A DNA stretch of 64,000 bases from Tabrizicola aquatica (GCF_002900975.1 NZ_PJON01000003.1:310001-374000), one strand, 5' to 3'; counted from the stretch's first letter, positions 34,893-43,814 are shown. Notes: generated by a model not told the origin, from the sequence alone. Made by a program: numbers and translations.

Positions 34893-35888
34893 ATGCTTCC
34901 CAGTAGGCCAACGCTCAAGACCATTGCAGAACTTTGCGGCCTTGGTGTCCCGACCGTGAGCCGCGCGATGAACGACTCTCCGGCGATTGGGGAGGAAACC
35001 AAGCGCCGCGTGCGGCAGGTTGCCGAGGAGATTGGCTATGTCCCTGATCGCGCTGCCCTTCGGCTTCGGACGGGGCGCACGCAGTCGATCAGCCTGGCCT
35101 TCGCCATCTATCGCGACGCTCAGCTTGGGCAACTCATCACGTCGATAGCGACCGCACTGGACTCGACCTCCTATCAGGTTGGCATTGCGCCGATGCTGAG
35201 TAACGACCGCGCGCTGGAGCCGATCCGCCAGGTGGTTGAGGGCCGCCTGGCCGATGCCGTGATCTTCAACGAAACGTATATCGAGGACCCCCGCGTTCAC
35301 TATTTGCTGGAGCGTGGCTTTCCTTTTGCGACCCACGGGCGCGATTCGCTGTCGCATCTGCACCCCTACTTTGACTTCGACAACCATACCTTTGGGCGAA
35401 AGGCGGTGTCGGTCCTGCACAAACGCGGACGGCACCACCTTGCGTTGCTGGGGCCGCAGCTACATTACTACTATGGGACGGACACGTTCGTCGGCGCATC
35501 AGAGGCAGCAGTAGAGCTGGGACTTGCCTTCGAACAGATTCCCGGCGCCTTCAGCAACTCGAAGCTGGTCGATCTGCAAAGAGCCGCTCGTCAGTTCGTC
35601 GCGGAACGTCCGGAATGCGATGGTTTCATCTGCTCTTCCAGTCATGCTACCTTGGCCGTGGCTTCGGCGCTGGAAGAGGTAGGACGGGTGGTTGGACGGG
35701 ATGTGGATGTCATTGCCAAAGGGTCTCGCGTGACGCTCAGCATGATTCGTCCGGGGATCCTGGCGGTTGAGGAAGATGTAGGACTGGCCGCAAACTTCCT
35801 CACACGGGCGGTGCTGCAAGCGATCGACGCGCCCGACCTTCCGCCGCTGCAATACCTGGAACAGCCGGATTTCTCGATGTACCTCTAG
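34893..35888 (+). CDS. LacI-family transcriptional regulator
   Basis: A 331-residue LacI/GalR-type repressor. The N-terminal helix-turn-helix is TLKTIAELCGLGVPTVSRAM, with the hinge near NDSPAIGEETKRRVRQVAEE. A periplasmic-binding-protein-like effector domain follows (RTQSISLAFAIYRDAQLGQL onward). I begin at MLPSRPTLKT (34893), because family members start a few residues before the HTH. In-frame ATGs at 34836 and 34785 would add an unusual tail, and none has a strong ribosome binding site. It does not adjoin a sugar operon; the next gene is on the opposite strand, so its targets are unknown. Confidence 0.88.
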   Translation: MLPSRPTLKTIAELCGLGVPTVSRAMNDSPAIGEETKRRVRQVAEEIGYVPDRAALRLRTGRTQSISLAFAIYRDAQLGQLITSIATALDSTSYQVGIAPMLSNDRALEPIRQVVEGRLADAVIFNETYIEDPRVHYLLERGFPFATHGRDSLSHLHPYFDFDNHTFGRKAVSVLHKRGRHHLALLGPQLHYYYGTDTFVGASEAAVELGLAFEQIPGAFSNSKLVDLQRAARQFVAERPECDGFICSSSHATLAVASALEEVGRVVGRDVDVIAKGSRVTLSMIRPGILAVEEDVGLAANFLTRAVLQAIDAPDLPPLQYLEQPDFSMYL

Positions 35889-36139
35889 ATGCCGCTCGCG
35901 CGCTCGCGGTAGGCAGATGCTAGCCCTGCGAAGGCTGAGACAAGGACGCGGCGGTGAGAGCCGCTTCTCGTCCTTGACCCATCCGGGCGCTGCGGTAAGC
36001 GGATGCCAGCGCATCCCCTAGCTTGTCAGCTATTCGATCCGGCTGCGCAGCTTTCGCCGCGTTCTAGCTTGCGGCACCCGCGCCGTCGGCATTCGGCATC
36101 AGGAGGCAAAAGCCCCTCGGCCTTCGAACGCCAGGGGGC

Positions 36140-37033
36140 CTAAACGAGCACTTGGGGCGGCGCAATACGTGACAGGTCCTCCGTGCCTTCTGCCAGAGCC
36201 GGGGCGAGCTTGAGAATGGCGCGTGCGGTCTGCCAATCGGCCACCGGGCGTTCGTAGCGGTCGCAGAGGTCCACCACCCGCCGCACCAGCGCCGCGTTGG
36301 AGGGGGCGAGCCTGTCGCGGTCAAGGCGGACGTTGTCTTCCAGGCCCGTGCGGGCGTGGCCGCCGGAAGAGACGGCCCATTCGTTCAGGACGATCTGGTT
36401 GTGGCCGATACCCGCGGCGCACCAGGGCGCGTCGTCGCCAAACAGGCGCTTTACGGTGCGGATGTAATAGTCGAACACCTCGCGGTCGGCGGGCATTGCG
36501 TTCTTCACGCCCATGACGAACTGCACATAGGGCCGTGCCACGATCTGGCCCGCCTGCCACATCTGGTGCGCTTTCAGGATGTGCGACAGGTCGAAGGCCT
36601 CGATTTCCGGCATGACGCCGTGGGTCTTCATCTCGGAGGCGAGCCAGTCGACCAGATCCGGCGGGTTTTCATAGACGCGGGTGGGAAAGTTGTTCGACCC
36701 GACCGAGAGCGAGGCCATGTCGGGCCGCAGGGGCAGCATCCCGCCCCGCGTCTTGCCCGCGCCGGAGCGGCCGCCGGTCGAAAGCTGCACGATCATGCCG
36801 GGGCAATGCTGACGGACCCCCTCCAGCAACCGGGCGAAGCGGTCGGGGTCCGAGGTCGGCTTGCCCTCGTCGTCGCGAACATGGGCGTGGACGATGGCGG
36901 CACCGGCCTCGAACGCCTCGTGCGTCGACTCGATCTGCTCGGCGATGGTGATCGGCACGGCGGGGTTGTTCGCTTTGGTCGGCAGCGAGCCGGTGATGGC
37001 GACGCAGATGATGCAGGGGCTTCCGGCGGTCAT
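36140..37033 (-). CDS. beta-keto acid cleavage enzyme (BKACE, formerly DUF849)
   Basis: A 297-residue Zn-dependent TIM-barrel enzyme of the BKACE family. These enzymes condense a beta-keto acid with acetyl-CoA to give acetoacetate and a new acyl-CoA. Hallmarks are the metal-binding HAHVRD loop, VQLSTGGRSG, FDLSHILKAHQMW and the Glu in IVLNEWAVSSGGHARTGLED. The family accepts many beta-keto acids, and sequence reading does not fix the substrate. It is the third gene of a minus-strand operon after an SCP2-like protein and an alpha/beta hydrolase, opposite an intradiol dioxygenase. This raises 3-oxoadipate as a possible substrate (inference). Confidence 0.9.
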   Translation of the reverse strand: MTAGSPCIICVAITGSLPTKANNPAVPITIAEQIESTHEAFEAGAAIVHAHVRDDEGKPTSDPDRFARLLEGVRQHCPGMIVQLSTGGRSGAGKTRGGMLPLRPDMASLSVGSNNFPTRVYENPPDLVDWLASEMKTHGVMPEIEAFDLSHILKAHQMWQAGQIVARPYVQFVMGVKNAMPADREVFDYYIRTVKRLFGDDAPWCAAGIGHNQIVLNEWAVSSGGHARTGLEDNVRLDRDRLAPSNAALVRRVVDLCDRYERPVADWQTARAILKLAPALAEGTEDLSRIAPPQVLV

Positions 37034-37096
37034 TCGGGTTACTCGGGCTGAGGATACGGGGAAGGGCGGGCGGTGCCCTTGCGGGGCAGGCAGCGG

Positions 37097-37948
37097 TCAC
37101 ACATCGGCGGGCACCTCCATCCGGGCCAAGGCCTCGGCGAAGAAGGGGCGGAAGGCGGCGGGGTGTTCCGACATCGGGAAATGGCCCAACTCCTCCATCA
37201 CCGTGCAGGTGGCGCCGGAGATGGCGGCGGCGGTGCGGCGGGCGTCTTCGGGCGTGCAGGTCAGGTCATAGGCGCCGACAAGAAGGTGGACCGGCGTGCG
37301 GGTGGTGTCGATCCGGGCAAGCCGTCCGATCAGGCTGTCGTCGCGGGTGTAGAAACTGAGATCGCCCCGGAACACGCCCGGACCGGACTGCATGAACATC
37401 CACAGCGTGTTCCAGCGTTCCGCATCCGGCGCATGGGGGCTAATGTTGGCCGAGACGAGGGCCGCGCCCATCTCGCCGCCATGGGCGTCGGGGCGGTGGA
37501 ACCAGTCGATGTCGTACCACGCGGGTTGGAAATCGCTAGCTTCGATCGCGATGAAGCCAGAGAAGCGGTCGGCGTGCAAAGCGGCCAGTTGCAGCGCGAT
37601 CCGCCCGCCCATCGAGCAACCTGCCAGGATGGGCCGGTCAAGGCCAAGCGCGGCGGCGACGGCCAGGACGGTCTCCATATAGGCGTCGGTCGTCAGCAGG
37701 TATTCTTCGGTCTGAAAGCCTTCGGGCGGCAGGGATTTGCCGTGCCAGGGCATGTCGAAGGCGAAAAAGCGGTGGCTGGCGGTCAGCCCGGCATCGTTCA
37801 GGATGTGGCGCCACTGGCGGGTGTCGGCACCTGCGGTGTGCAGGCAGAGGACGGGAGTGCCTTCGCCGGCCGTTTCCACATAGATGCGCTGGCGGCGGCC
37901 CTGGATGGTGACGGTCAGGTAGCGGCCGGTGATGGGCTCGAAGCTCAT
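37097..37948 (-). CDS. alpha/beta hydrolase, possible enol-lactonase
   Basis: A 283-residue alpha/beta hydrolase: LCLHTAGADTRQW (oxyanion region), nucleophile elbow GCSMGG with Ser, an Asp in VHLLVGAYDLTCTPED, and His in EELGHFPMSEHP. This is the layout of PcaD-type 3-oxoadipate enol-lactonases and C-C bond hydrolases, but also of many esterases. Being between an SCP2-like gene (four-base overlap) and BKACE, near benzoate genes, makes an aromatic-pathway role plausible. It is somewhat longer than typical PcaD (about 260). Confidence 0.8.
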   Translation of the reverse strand: MSFEPITGRYLTVTIQGRRQRIYVETAGEGTPVLCLHTAGADTRQWRHILNDAGLTASHRFFAFDMPWHGKSLPPEGFQTEEYLLTTDAYMETVLAVAAALGLDRPILAGCSMGGRIALQLAALHADRFSGFIAIEASDFQPAWYDIDWFHRPDAHGGEMGAALVSANISPHAPDAERWNTLWMFMQSGPGVFRGDLSFYTRDDSLIGRLARIDTTRTPVHLLVGAYDLTCTPEDARRTAAAISGATCTVMEELGHFPMSEHPAAFRPFFAEALARMEVPADV

Positions 37949-38331
37949 GCCAGATCCTCCGTTCTGGGTTCGGGGCGGGCCAAGGCCATGAACTCCTTGA
38001 AGAAGCGCAGGTTCTTGACCAACGTCAGGATATCGCCGTCGATCCGGCCACGGCCGATCTTCACCAGGCCGAAGAGGTCGTGAAAGCCGGGCTTGGGCAG
38101 GGGCTGCCAGAATTGCGCCAGCGCCTCGGCATCGGTGCGAAGGGCAAAGCGCCAGGGCGTCTTGCGGCTTGGGCCTTCGGCGATCTGTTCCAGCCGCCCG
38201 TCGCGGAAGGTCAGGTAGTATTCGGCGCCGTCCACCTCGAGCAGGACGGTTTCGGAAAAGAGCCGCCCAAGGCGGAGAAGATGGGGCGTCGCGTTCAGAC
38301 GCGACTGCATCGTGGCCAGCGTGGCGCGCAT
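37945..38331 (-). CDS. small SCP2-like protein
   Basis: A 128-residue protein resembling stand-alone SCP2/sterol-carrier or related small-molecule-binding folds: LEVDGAEYYLTFRDGRLEQI, WRFALRTDAEALAQFWQPLP, GRIDGDILTLVKNLRFFKEF. It carries no catalytic motif that I recognise. ATG 38331 has AAGGAGG nine bases upstream; the longer upstream frame crosses the promoter region and is not used. It leads the operon with the hydrolase and BKACE, and its promoter faces two copies of a GGTAT-N6-ATACC dyad. Confidence 0.65.
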   Translation of the reverse strand: MRATLATMQSRLNATPHLLRLGRLFSETVLLEVDGAEYYLTFRDGRLEQIAEGPSRKTPWRFALRTDAEALAQFWQPLPKPGFHDLFGLVKIGRGRIDGDILTLVKNLRFFKEFMALARPEPRTEDLA

Positions 38332-38409
38332 TGGGTGCTTCCTCCTTGCCCCGTTGGGGGTGATGGGTCGAAAAAGCGCGCCCGGCGCCGTTCTCGCAAT
38401 GACGTTCAG

Positions 38410-38425
38410 GGTATCCTGCGATACC
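38410..38425. promoter_or_regulatory. operator-like dyad GGTAT-N6-ATACC, site 1
   Basis: GGTAT-CCTGCG-ATACC, extended to perfect ten-base arms TCAGGGTATC / GATACCCTGA around CTGC. It lies 79 bases before the SCP2-like ATG on the minus strand. An identical half-site pair recurs exactly 50 bases away and in two other promoter regions of the catabolic genes. Confidence 0.7.
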
Positions 38426-38459
38426 CTGACCCTGCCTTGGGTCTGCTGTGGGGCTTGGG

Positions 38460-38475
38460 GGTATCGGGCCATACC
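38460..38475. promoter_or_regulatory. operator-like dyad GGTAT-N6-ATACC, site 2
   Basis: GGTAT-CGGGCC-ATACC, 50 bases (about five helical turns) from site 1 and 114 bases before the dioxygenase ATG. The spacing puts both sites on the same face of the helix in the divergent promoter. Confidence 0.68.
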
Positions 38476-38588
38476 TGCGCGGTCATTGGCGGGGCGGCGG
38501 GGGGCATGGATAGTCGGTGCATCAGCGGGAGGGAGTGGCCGGAAGGGCAGCCCGCACCAGATCACCAGATACCCGGAGGAGGGGCACC

Positions 38589-39464
38589 ATGAGCAAGGTT
38601 ACCATCGACAACGTCACTGATGTGGTCATCGCATCACTTGGCCAGAACGGCGAGGTCACCGACCGCCAGCGCGAGATCATGACGGCGGCGATCCGACACC
38701 TGCACGGCTTTTGCAAGGACGTGAAACTGACCCATTCGGAATTCATCGAAGCCTGCATGTTCCTTGGCCGCGCCGGGGCGGTCTGCAGCGACAAGCGGCA
38801 GGAGTTCATCCTTCTGGGCGACATCCTGGGCGTCGAGGTCCTGTGCGACATGCTGACGAACCCGGTCACCGGGACGGAATCGGAATCGACGGTGCTTGGC
38901 CCGTTCTACCGCGAAAACCCGCCGGTCCTGCCGCATGGCGCATCCACCGCGCAGAAGCATTTCGACAATGAAGAGACCGTCTTCATGGAAGGCTATGTGA
39001 AGGACACCTCGGGTCGCCCGCTGGCCGGGGTGACGCTGGACATCTGGGAAGATGCGCCGAACGGGTTGTATGAGAACCACGACCACGACCAGCCCGACTA
39101 TAACCTGCGCGGCCGGTTCGAGACGGACGAAAACGGCTATTTCGCGCTGCGCGCCCTGCGGCCCGTGCCCTATCCGATCCCGGCGGACGAAACTGCGGGC
39201 GAGCTTCTGCGCTACATGGGTCACCACCCGAACCGGCCGGGCCACCTGCACTTCATCGTCGCCAAGGACGGTTTCCGTACCCTGGTCAGCCAGATCTATG
39301 ACAGCTCGTCCAAGTGGCTGGACAATGACTCGGTCTTTGCGGTGAAGGACAGCCTGGTGGGCGACTTCCAGAAGGGCAAGCCCGAGCATGGCACCGACCT
39401 GTACCTGCGCTTCGACTTCACGCTGAAGGCCGAAGCCAACGCGGCGGCGCTGGCTGCCGAGTGA
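38589..39464 (+). CDS. catA: intradiol ring-cleavage dioxygenase (catechol 1,2-dioxygenase type)
   Basis: A 291-residue non-haem Fe(III) enzyme that cleaves catechol-type rings between the hydroxyls to muconates. The four iron ligands are visible: Tyr161 (NGLYENHD), Tyr195 (PVPYPIP), His219 and His221 (RPGHLHF). The helical N-terminal domain gives the dimer linker. LYENxDxxQPDYNLRGRF resembles catechol dioxygenases more than hydroxyquinol ones, but hydroxyquinol 1,2-dioxygenase cannot be excluded. GGAGGGGCACC precedes the ATG and a strong terminator follows. Together with benABCD and catB in the window it would convert catechol to cis,cis-muconate. Confidence 0.85.
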   Translation: MSKVTIDNVTDVVIASLGQNGEVTDRQREIMTAAIRHLHGFCKDVKLTHSEFIEACMFLGRAGAVCSDKRQEFILLGDILGVEVLCDMLTNPVTGTESESTVLGPFYRENPPVLPHGASTAQKHFDNEETVFMEGYVKDTSGRPLAGVTLDIWEDAPNGLYENHDHDQPDYNLRGRFETDENGYFALRALRPVPYPIPADETAGELLRYMGHHPNRPGHLHFIVAKDGFRTLVSQIYDSSSKWLDNDSVFAVKDSLVGDFQKGKPEHGTDLYLRFDFTLKAEANAAALAAE

Positions 39465-39488
39465 TTGGACGACCTCCCTGTCGGACCT

Positions 39489-39517
39489 GCCGCACCTTGC
39501 AAGGGGTGCGGCTTTTT
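39489..39517 (+). terminator. intrinsic terminator after the dioxygenase gene
   Basis: Arms GCCGCACC and GGTGCGGC with an eight-base loop are followed by TTTTT, 25 bases after the dioxygenase stop. The dioxygenase is thus monocistronic, with LysR transcribed separately. Confidence 0.88.
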
Positions 39518-39572
39518 CCTTTGGGGTATGGGGTTTTGCAGGTTAGCTAAAGGCAGCGCAGGGGAGGCGGCG

Positions 39573-40460
39573 GTGAACATCAAGCAGCTGGAGTATTTCA
39601 TCGCCCTGGCCGAGGAATTGCACTTCGGCCGCGCGGCTGAACGTTTGGGCATGGCGCAGCCGCCGCTTAGCCGGCAGATCAAGCAGATCGAGGATGACCT
39701 TGGGGCGCTTCTCTTTAACCGGGGCCGCAATGCGATCACGCTGACGCAGGCCGGAGAGCGACTTTACGCAAGGGGCACGGCCATGCTGGCCGAGTTCAAC
39801 GACATCAAGCTGGAGGTGCGCCGGATCGGGCAGGGGGCCGAGGGGCGGCTGCGCGTGGGTTTCGTCGGATCGGCGACCTATGGCATCCTGCCGACGATCC
39901 TGAAAAGCTTTCGCGCCGCGTACCCCGAGGTGAACCTGTCGCTGATCCCGATGAACAATGCGCAACTGCATCGCAGCCTGATCCGGCGCGAGATCGACAT
40001 CGCCTTTGCCCGCCCGGCGCTGGAGGATGCCGAGATCACGACCCGCAAGCTGGGCGAGGAGCCCCTGGTGCTGGCGGTGCCGGACACGCTGGACCTGCCG
40101 AAGGGTGCGGTGGACTTGCGGCACCTTGCGGGTGAGGCTTTTGTCCTTTACCCCGAGTTTCCCAGGCCCTCCTTCGCGGATTTCGTCCTGGACTCCTGCG
40201 CGGGGCTGGGGATCGAGTTGAAGCGGCGCGTGTTCACGATGGACTTCCAGACCGCAATTGCGCTGGTGTCGGTGGGCGAGGGGGTGTCGATCGTGCCGCA
40301 GTCGGTGGGGTCGGTGCAACGGACGGGCGTGCGGTTTCACGACATCCTGAACCCGCTGGCCAGGACCGGGGTGTCGGTCAACCACCGGCTGGACGAACAA
40401 GGCGTGCATGTGCGCAACTTCGTGGCCATTGCCCAGAAGGTCGCGCGCAAGACGTTCTGA
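39573..40460 (+). CDS. LysR-family transcriptional regulator
   Basis: A 295-residue LysR-type activator. The N-terminal winged helix is MNIKQLEYFIALAEELHFGR to RQIKQIEDDLG, and the effector domain follows from about residue 90 (GRLRVGFVGSATYGILPTIL). Sequence around FVGSATYGILP and PRPSFADFVLD resembles CatR/BenM-type regulators that sense muconate or benzoate. The start is GTG at 39573 with GGGAGG about five bases upstream; the earlier in-frame ATG lies in the terminator region. It sits between the dioxygenase and the Liv transporter and is the likeliest local regulator of the aromatic genes. Confidence 0.88.
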   Translation: MNIKQLEYFIALAEELHFGRAAERLGMAQPPLSRQIKQIEDDLGALLFNRGRNAITLTQAGERLYARGTAMLAEFNDIKLEVRRIGQGAEGRLRVGFVGSATYGILPTILKSFRAAYPEVNLSLIPMNNAQLHRSLIRREIDIAFARPALEDAEITTRKLGEEPLVLAVPDTLDLPKGAVDLRHLAGEAFVLYPEFPRPSFADFVLDSCAGLGIELKRRVFTMDFQTAIALVSVGEGVSIVPQSVGSVQRTGVRFHDILNPLARTGVSVNHRLDEQGVHVRNFVAIAQKVARKTF

Positions 40461-40486
40461 CCGGCGGTCCCCGGCCCTGGGGGCGG

Positions 40487-41188
40487 TCAGACCCCCAGCC
40501 AGCGGTGCTGCGCCTCGACATCCGAGCGGATCGCTTCGGTGCTGCCCTGCCAGACGATGGTGCCCCTGGACACGATGACGACGTCATCGGCCAGCGAGGT
40601 GGCGAAGCCGAAGTTCTGTTCGACCAGAACCATGGACAGCCCGTCGCCTTTCAACTCGGCCAGCTTGGCGTGGATCAGCTTGACGATGATCGGGGCCAAG
40701 CCCTCGGTCGGTTCGTCCAGGATCAGGAGGCGCGGGTTCATGAGGAGACCGCGTGCGATGGCCAGCATCTGCGCCTCGCCGCCCGAAAGCTGGTCGCCGC
40801 CGTTGTCCATCCGCTCGCCCAGGCGCGGGAAAAGGTCGACGACGCGGTCAACCGTCCAGCCGCCGGGCGGGCAGGGGAAGCGGCGGGCGGCGAGGTCAAG
40901 GTTTTCGCGCACCGTCAGCGAGCGGAAGATGTCGCGGGTTTCCGGGACATAGGCGATGCCAAGCCTGGCGATGTCGAAAGGGGCAAGGCCGGTCAGCTTC
41001 TTGCCGCCGAAGCTGACGCTGCCACCGCGTGCGGGCAGCAGGCCCATGATCGTCTTGAGCGTTGTCGATTTGCCCGCGCCGTTCCGCCCAAGGATGGCCA
41101 GCACGCGGCCGGGTTCGGCCTTCAGCGACAGGCCATGCAGGACCTGGGTCTCGCCGTAGCCGGAGGAAAGGTCTGTCAGATCAAGCAT
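40487..41188 (-). CDS. livF: branched-chain-type ABC importer ATPase LivF
   Basis: A 233-residue ABC ATPase: Walker A GRNGAGKST, signature LSGGEAQMLAIARGL, Walker B LLILDEPTEGL, ending with the short C-terminus typical of LivF. It powers uptake with LivG, LivH, LivM and the binding protein encoded upstream. It overlaps livG by eight bases and is the last gene of the ben/cat operon, converging on the LysR gene with a 26-base gap. Confidence 0.92.
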   Translation of the reverse strand: MLDLTDLSSGYGETQVLHGLSLKAEPGRVLAILGRNGAGKSTTLKTIMGLLPARGGSVSFGGKKLTGLAPFDIARLGIAYVPETRDIFRSLTVRENLDLAARRFPCPPGGWTVDRVVDLFPRLGERMDNGGDQLSGGEAQMLAIARGLLMNPRLLILDEPTEGLAPIIVKLIHAKLAELKGDGLSMVLVEQNFGFATSLADDVVIVSRGTIVWQGSTEAIRSDVEAQHRWLGV

Positions 41189-41924
41189 CTTCCCATGCCC
41201 CCAGATAGATGTCCTTCAGAAGCTGGCTGCCCTTCGCGGCTTCGGGCAGGCCGTCGAAAACCACCTCGCCGTAGTTCAGCACGGTGATCGTGTCGGCCAC
41301 GTCGAAGGCAAGGTCCATGTCATGTTCGATGATCAGGATGGTCAGTTCGCGCGGCAGCGATTTCAGCAGGCGGTGAAAGCCCTTGGACATTTCCGGCCCG
41401 ACGCCGCTGGTCGGCTCGTCCATCAGGATGACCTTCGGCCGGGTGGCCAGGGCGATGCCGACTTCCAGCTGGCGGCGGATGCCATAGCTGACGGCGCTGA
41501 CGGTGGCGTCCAGATTGGGCGCGAGGTCGACAAGGGCCGCGACTTCGCGGACCGTCTCGCGGACTTCGGGGCTTTGCAGCGGGTCGGACCAGAGGCCCTG
41601 GCCCTTGCCCAGGGCGACGGCGGCGGCAAGGCCGAGGTTTTCGCGGATCGTCAGGGCGTCGAAGAGGGTGTTCTTCTGATAGCTGCGGCTTAGGCCGCGA
41701 CGCGCGCGGTCGGCAACCCGAAGCGCGGTCACGTCGGCCCCGTCCAGGTGGATGGAGCCTGCGTTCGGGATGATCTCGCCCACGAGCTGGTTGAAGAGCG
41801 TGGTCTTTCCCGCGCCGTTCGGGCCAAGGATGACGCGGCGTTCGCCCTTCTCCAGCTTCAAGCTGACACTTTTGGTCACCTGGATCGGACCGAAGGATTT
41901 GGTCAGGTTGCGGGTCTCAAGCAT
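41181..41924 (-). CDS. livG: branched-chain-type ABC importer ATPase LivG
   Basis: A 247-residue ABC ATPase: Walker A GPNGAGKTT, a Q-loop region, Walker B KVILMDEPTSGVGPEM. The LivG-specific C-terminal stretch is YGEVVFDGLPEAAKGSQLLK, ending DIYLGAWEDA. The canonical signature LSxGxxR is replaced by VSYGIRRQLEVGIALA, which still fits the LivG pattern. ATG 41924 has AGGAGG nine bases upstream and overlaps livM by eight bases. Confidence 0.92.
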   Translation of the reverse strand: MLETRNLTKSFGPIQVTKSVSLKLEKGERRVILGPNGAGKTTLFNQLVGEIIPNAGSIHLDGADVTALRVADRARRGLSRSYQKNTLFDALTIRENLGLAAAVALGKGQGLWSDPLQSPEVRETVREVAALVDLAPNLDATVSAVSYGIRRQLEVGIALATRPKVILMDEPTSGVGPEMSKGFHRLLKSLPRELTILIIEHDMDLAFDVADTITVLNYGEVVFDGLPEAAKGSQLLKDIYLGAWEDA

Positions 41925-42897
41925 CGGCCTTGGCCTCCTTGACCAGCGGTTGCGGTTTGCGGGTGGCCAGGCGTGCCTCGACAAAGCCGACGACGCCGTT
42001 GGCGCGGCTCATCACCACGGCGATCAGGATCAGGCCGACGATGGCGTGCCAATAGGGCGTCAGCGCCGAGATTTCGTGCTTCAGGACCACGAACAGGATC
42101 GCGCCAAGGATCGGGCCGACCAGCGTGCCAAGGCCGCCCAGGATGACGACGACCAGCGCCTCGCCCGAGACGGTCCAGGACAGAAGTCCGGGCGAGATGT
42201 ATTGCGTGTGCTGCGCGGCAAGGCAGCCAGCTAGGCCGGCCAACGCGCCCGAGATGGCAAAGGCCGTGGCCTTGGCGCGCCAGACCGTCAGGCCCAGGGC
42301 GCGCAGGCGCTTTTCGTTGTGGTGCAGGCCGACAAGGCTGCGCCCAAGGCCCGAGCGCAGGGTGGCGGCGGCGACCAGGTAGGTGACTGCCACCAGCAGG
42401 ATCGCGTAGATCGCGAAGGCCCGGCTGTCGGTGAGGTCGATGCCGATGGCGCCAAGGTCCGGGCGGGGGGCGCCGGCAAGGCCGTCGTCTCCGCCGAATA
42501 GCGGTGACTGAAAGACGAAGCTGTAGCCCATCTGCCCGAAGGCGAGGGTGGCCATGATGAAGTAGATGCCGGTGCTGCGCGCGCAGACCGCGCCGATGGC
42601 AAAGGCAAGCGCTGCCGACAGGGCAATCGCCAGCGCCATGGCGGGGGCGGCGCTGAGGCCGGCCTCGGTCGCGGCGACGGTGAAGGCATAGGCCCCCACC
42701 CCCAGAAGCGCGCCGTGGCAAAGCGAGACCATCCCGCCGAAGCCCGCGACCAGGTCTAGCGCGATGACAAGGATCGCAAGGATGGCGATCTCGGCCAGGA
42801 TCTCCAGCCCGAAGAAGCCGGCGGCAAAGGTATAGGCCAGCGATCCGGCGGCCAGAAGGGCAAGCGTGGTCAGACGAAGCGGCGTGTGCTGGAACAT
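41917..42897 (-). CDS. livM: branched-chain-type ABC importer permease LivM
   Basis: A 326-residue permease with about eight to ten hydrophobic helices and the LivM-typical motifs GFGGMVSLCHGALLGVGAYA and ALGLTVWRAKATAFAISGAL. ATG 42897 (MFQHTPLRLTTL) is used, with AAAGGGTG upstream; a longer frame lacks a ribosome binding site. It partners LivH. The ligand is unlikely to be leucine given the benzoate genes upstream; an aromatic acid is the contextual guess. Confidence 0.92.
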   Translation of the reverse strand: MFQHTPLRLTTLALLAAGSLAYTFAAGFFGLEILAEIAILAILVIALDLVAGFGGMVSLCHGALLGVGAYAFTVAATEAGLSAAPAMALAIALSAALAFAIGAVCARSTGIYFIMATLAFGQMGYSFVFQSPLFGGDDGLAGAPRPDLGAIGIDLTDSRAFAIYAILLVAVTYLVAAATLRSGLGRSLVGLHHNEKRLRALGLTVWRAKATAFAISGALAGLAGCLAAQHTQYISPGLLSWTVSGEALVVVILGGLGTLVGPILGAILFVVLKHEISALTPYWHAIVGLILIAVVMSRANGVVGFVEARLATRKPQPLVKEAKADA

Positions 42898-42901
42898 CGG
42901 A

Positions 42902-43771
42902 TCACCCTTTCGCGGGCAAAAGGCCCTGCGGACGGGCGACAAGCACCGCCGCGAGAAGCGCGTAGATGAGGACGGAACTCAGCGTGGGCAGGAGGACCGC
43001 GCCGAAGGTCTGGACGAAGCCGAAGATCAGGGACCCCGCGACCGCGCCCTTCAGGCTGCCAAGGCCGCCGATGACGATGACGATCAGGGTCGGGATCAGG
43101 ATCTGCAGGCCCATGTCGGGCGTGACCGAGAGGACGGGGGCGGCTACCGCCCCGGCCAGACCCGCCAGGGCGCAGCCGACGACGAAAACCAGGAAGAACA
43201 TCCGTTCGACGTTGATGCCAAGGCAGGCGGCCATCTGGTCGTTGTCGACGCCCGCCCGGATCATCGCGCCGATCTGGGTGCGCGACAGGATGAGGGTGAG
43301 GACGCCCAGCACGGCGAGGCCGAGGGTGATGATGAAGAGGCGGTAGATGGGATATTCGACGCCGAGGAGGCTCAGTTGCCCCTCGAACACCGCAGGGACT
43401 GCGATGCCGATCGGCAGGTCGCCCCAGACCAGACGGGTGGCATCGACGGCGACGAAGATCAGCCCGAAGGTGATCAGCACCTGCGCCATCGGCCCGGCCC
43501 GGCGTTGCGACCGGATCAGGGTGAAGTAGAGGGCCGCGCCCATTGCGGCGACCGCCAGCGGGGCCAGGAAGAACCCGCCCCAGTAGCCAAGCACCCCCGC
43601 AAGCGAGGCCGCCACATAGGCCCCAAAGGCATAGAGCGAGCCGTGGGCGAGGTTCACGAAATGCATCAGCCCGAAGATCACCGTCAGGCCGACAGAGAGA
43701 AGAAAGAGGAGCATCGAGAGCTGAAGCGCGTTCAGCATCTGCAACACCCAGAATCCGAGGTCTGCGGTCAT
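42902..43771 (-). CDS. livH: branched-chain-type ABC importer permease LivH
   Basis: A 289-residue permease with about eight hydrophobic helices, including GLTVIFGLMHFVNLAHGSLY, which is the LivH signature, and IVIGGLGSLKGAVAGSL near the end. GGAGGG precedes the ATG. It follows the binding-protein gene after a 51-base gap with a GC-rich hairpin that may lower its expression relative to the binding protein. Confidence 0.93.
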   Translation of the reverse strand: MTADLGFWVLQMLNALQLSMLLFLLSVGLTVIFGLMHFVNLAHGSLYAFGAYVAASLAGVLGYWGGFFLAPLAVAAMGAALYFTLIRSQRRAGPMAQVLITFGLIFVAVDATRLVWGDLPIGIAVPAVFEGQLSLLGVEYPIYRLFIITLGLAVLGVLTLILSRTQIGAMIRAGVDNDQMAACLGINVERMFFLVFVVGCALAGLAGAVAAPVLSVTPDMGLQILIPTLIVIVIGGLGSLKGAVAGSLIFGFVQTFGAVLLPTLSSVLIYALLAAVLVARPQGLLPAKG

Positions 43772-43791
43772 GGTGGGAAACCCTCCGGGGT

Positions 43792-43814
43792 AAAGGGGGC
43801 CAATGAAGGCCCCC
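43792..43814 (-). terminator. hairpin between the binding protein and livH, possible attenuator
   Basis: On the minus strand GGGGGCC, six bases and GGCCCCC are followed by TTTA. The T-run is short, so partial termination or 3'-end stabilisation is more likely than a full stop. Such structures commonly keep the binding protein in excess over the permease. Confidence 0.5.

Noticed and set aside
39525-39540. Another GGTAT dyad upstream of the LysR gene
   Set aside because: Only the GGTAT half is present; the other half reads TTGCA, so it does not match.
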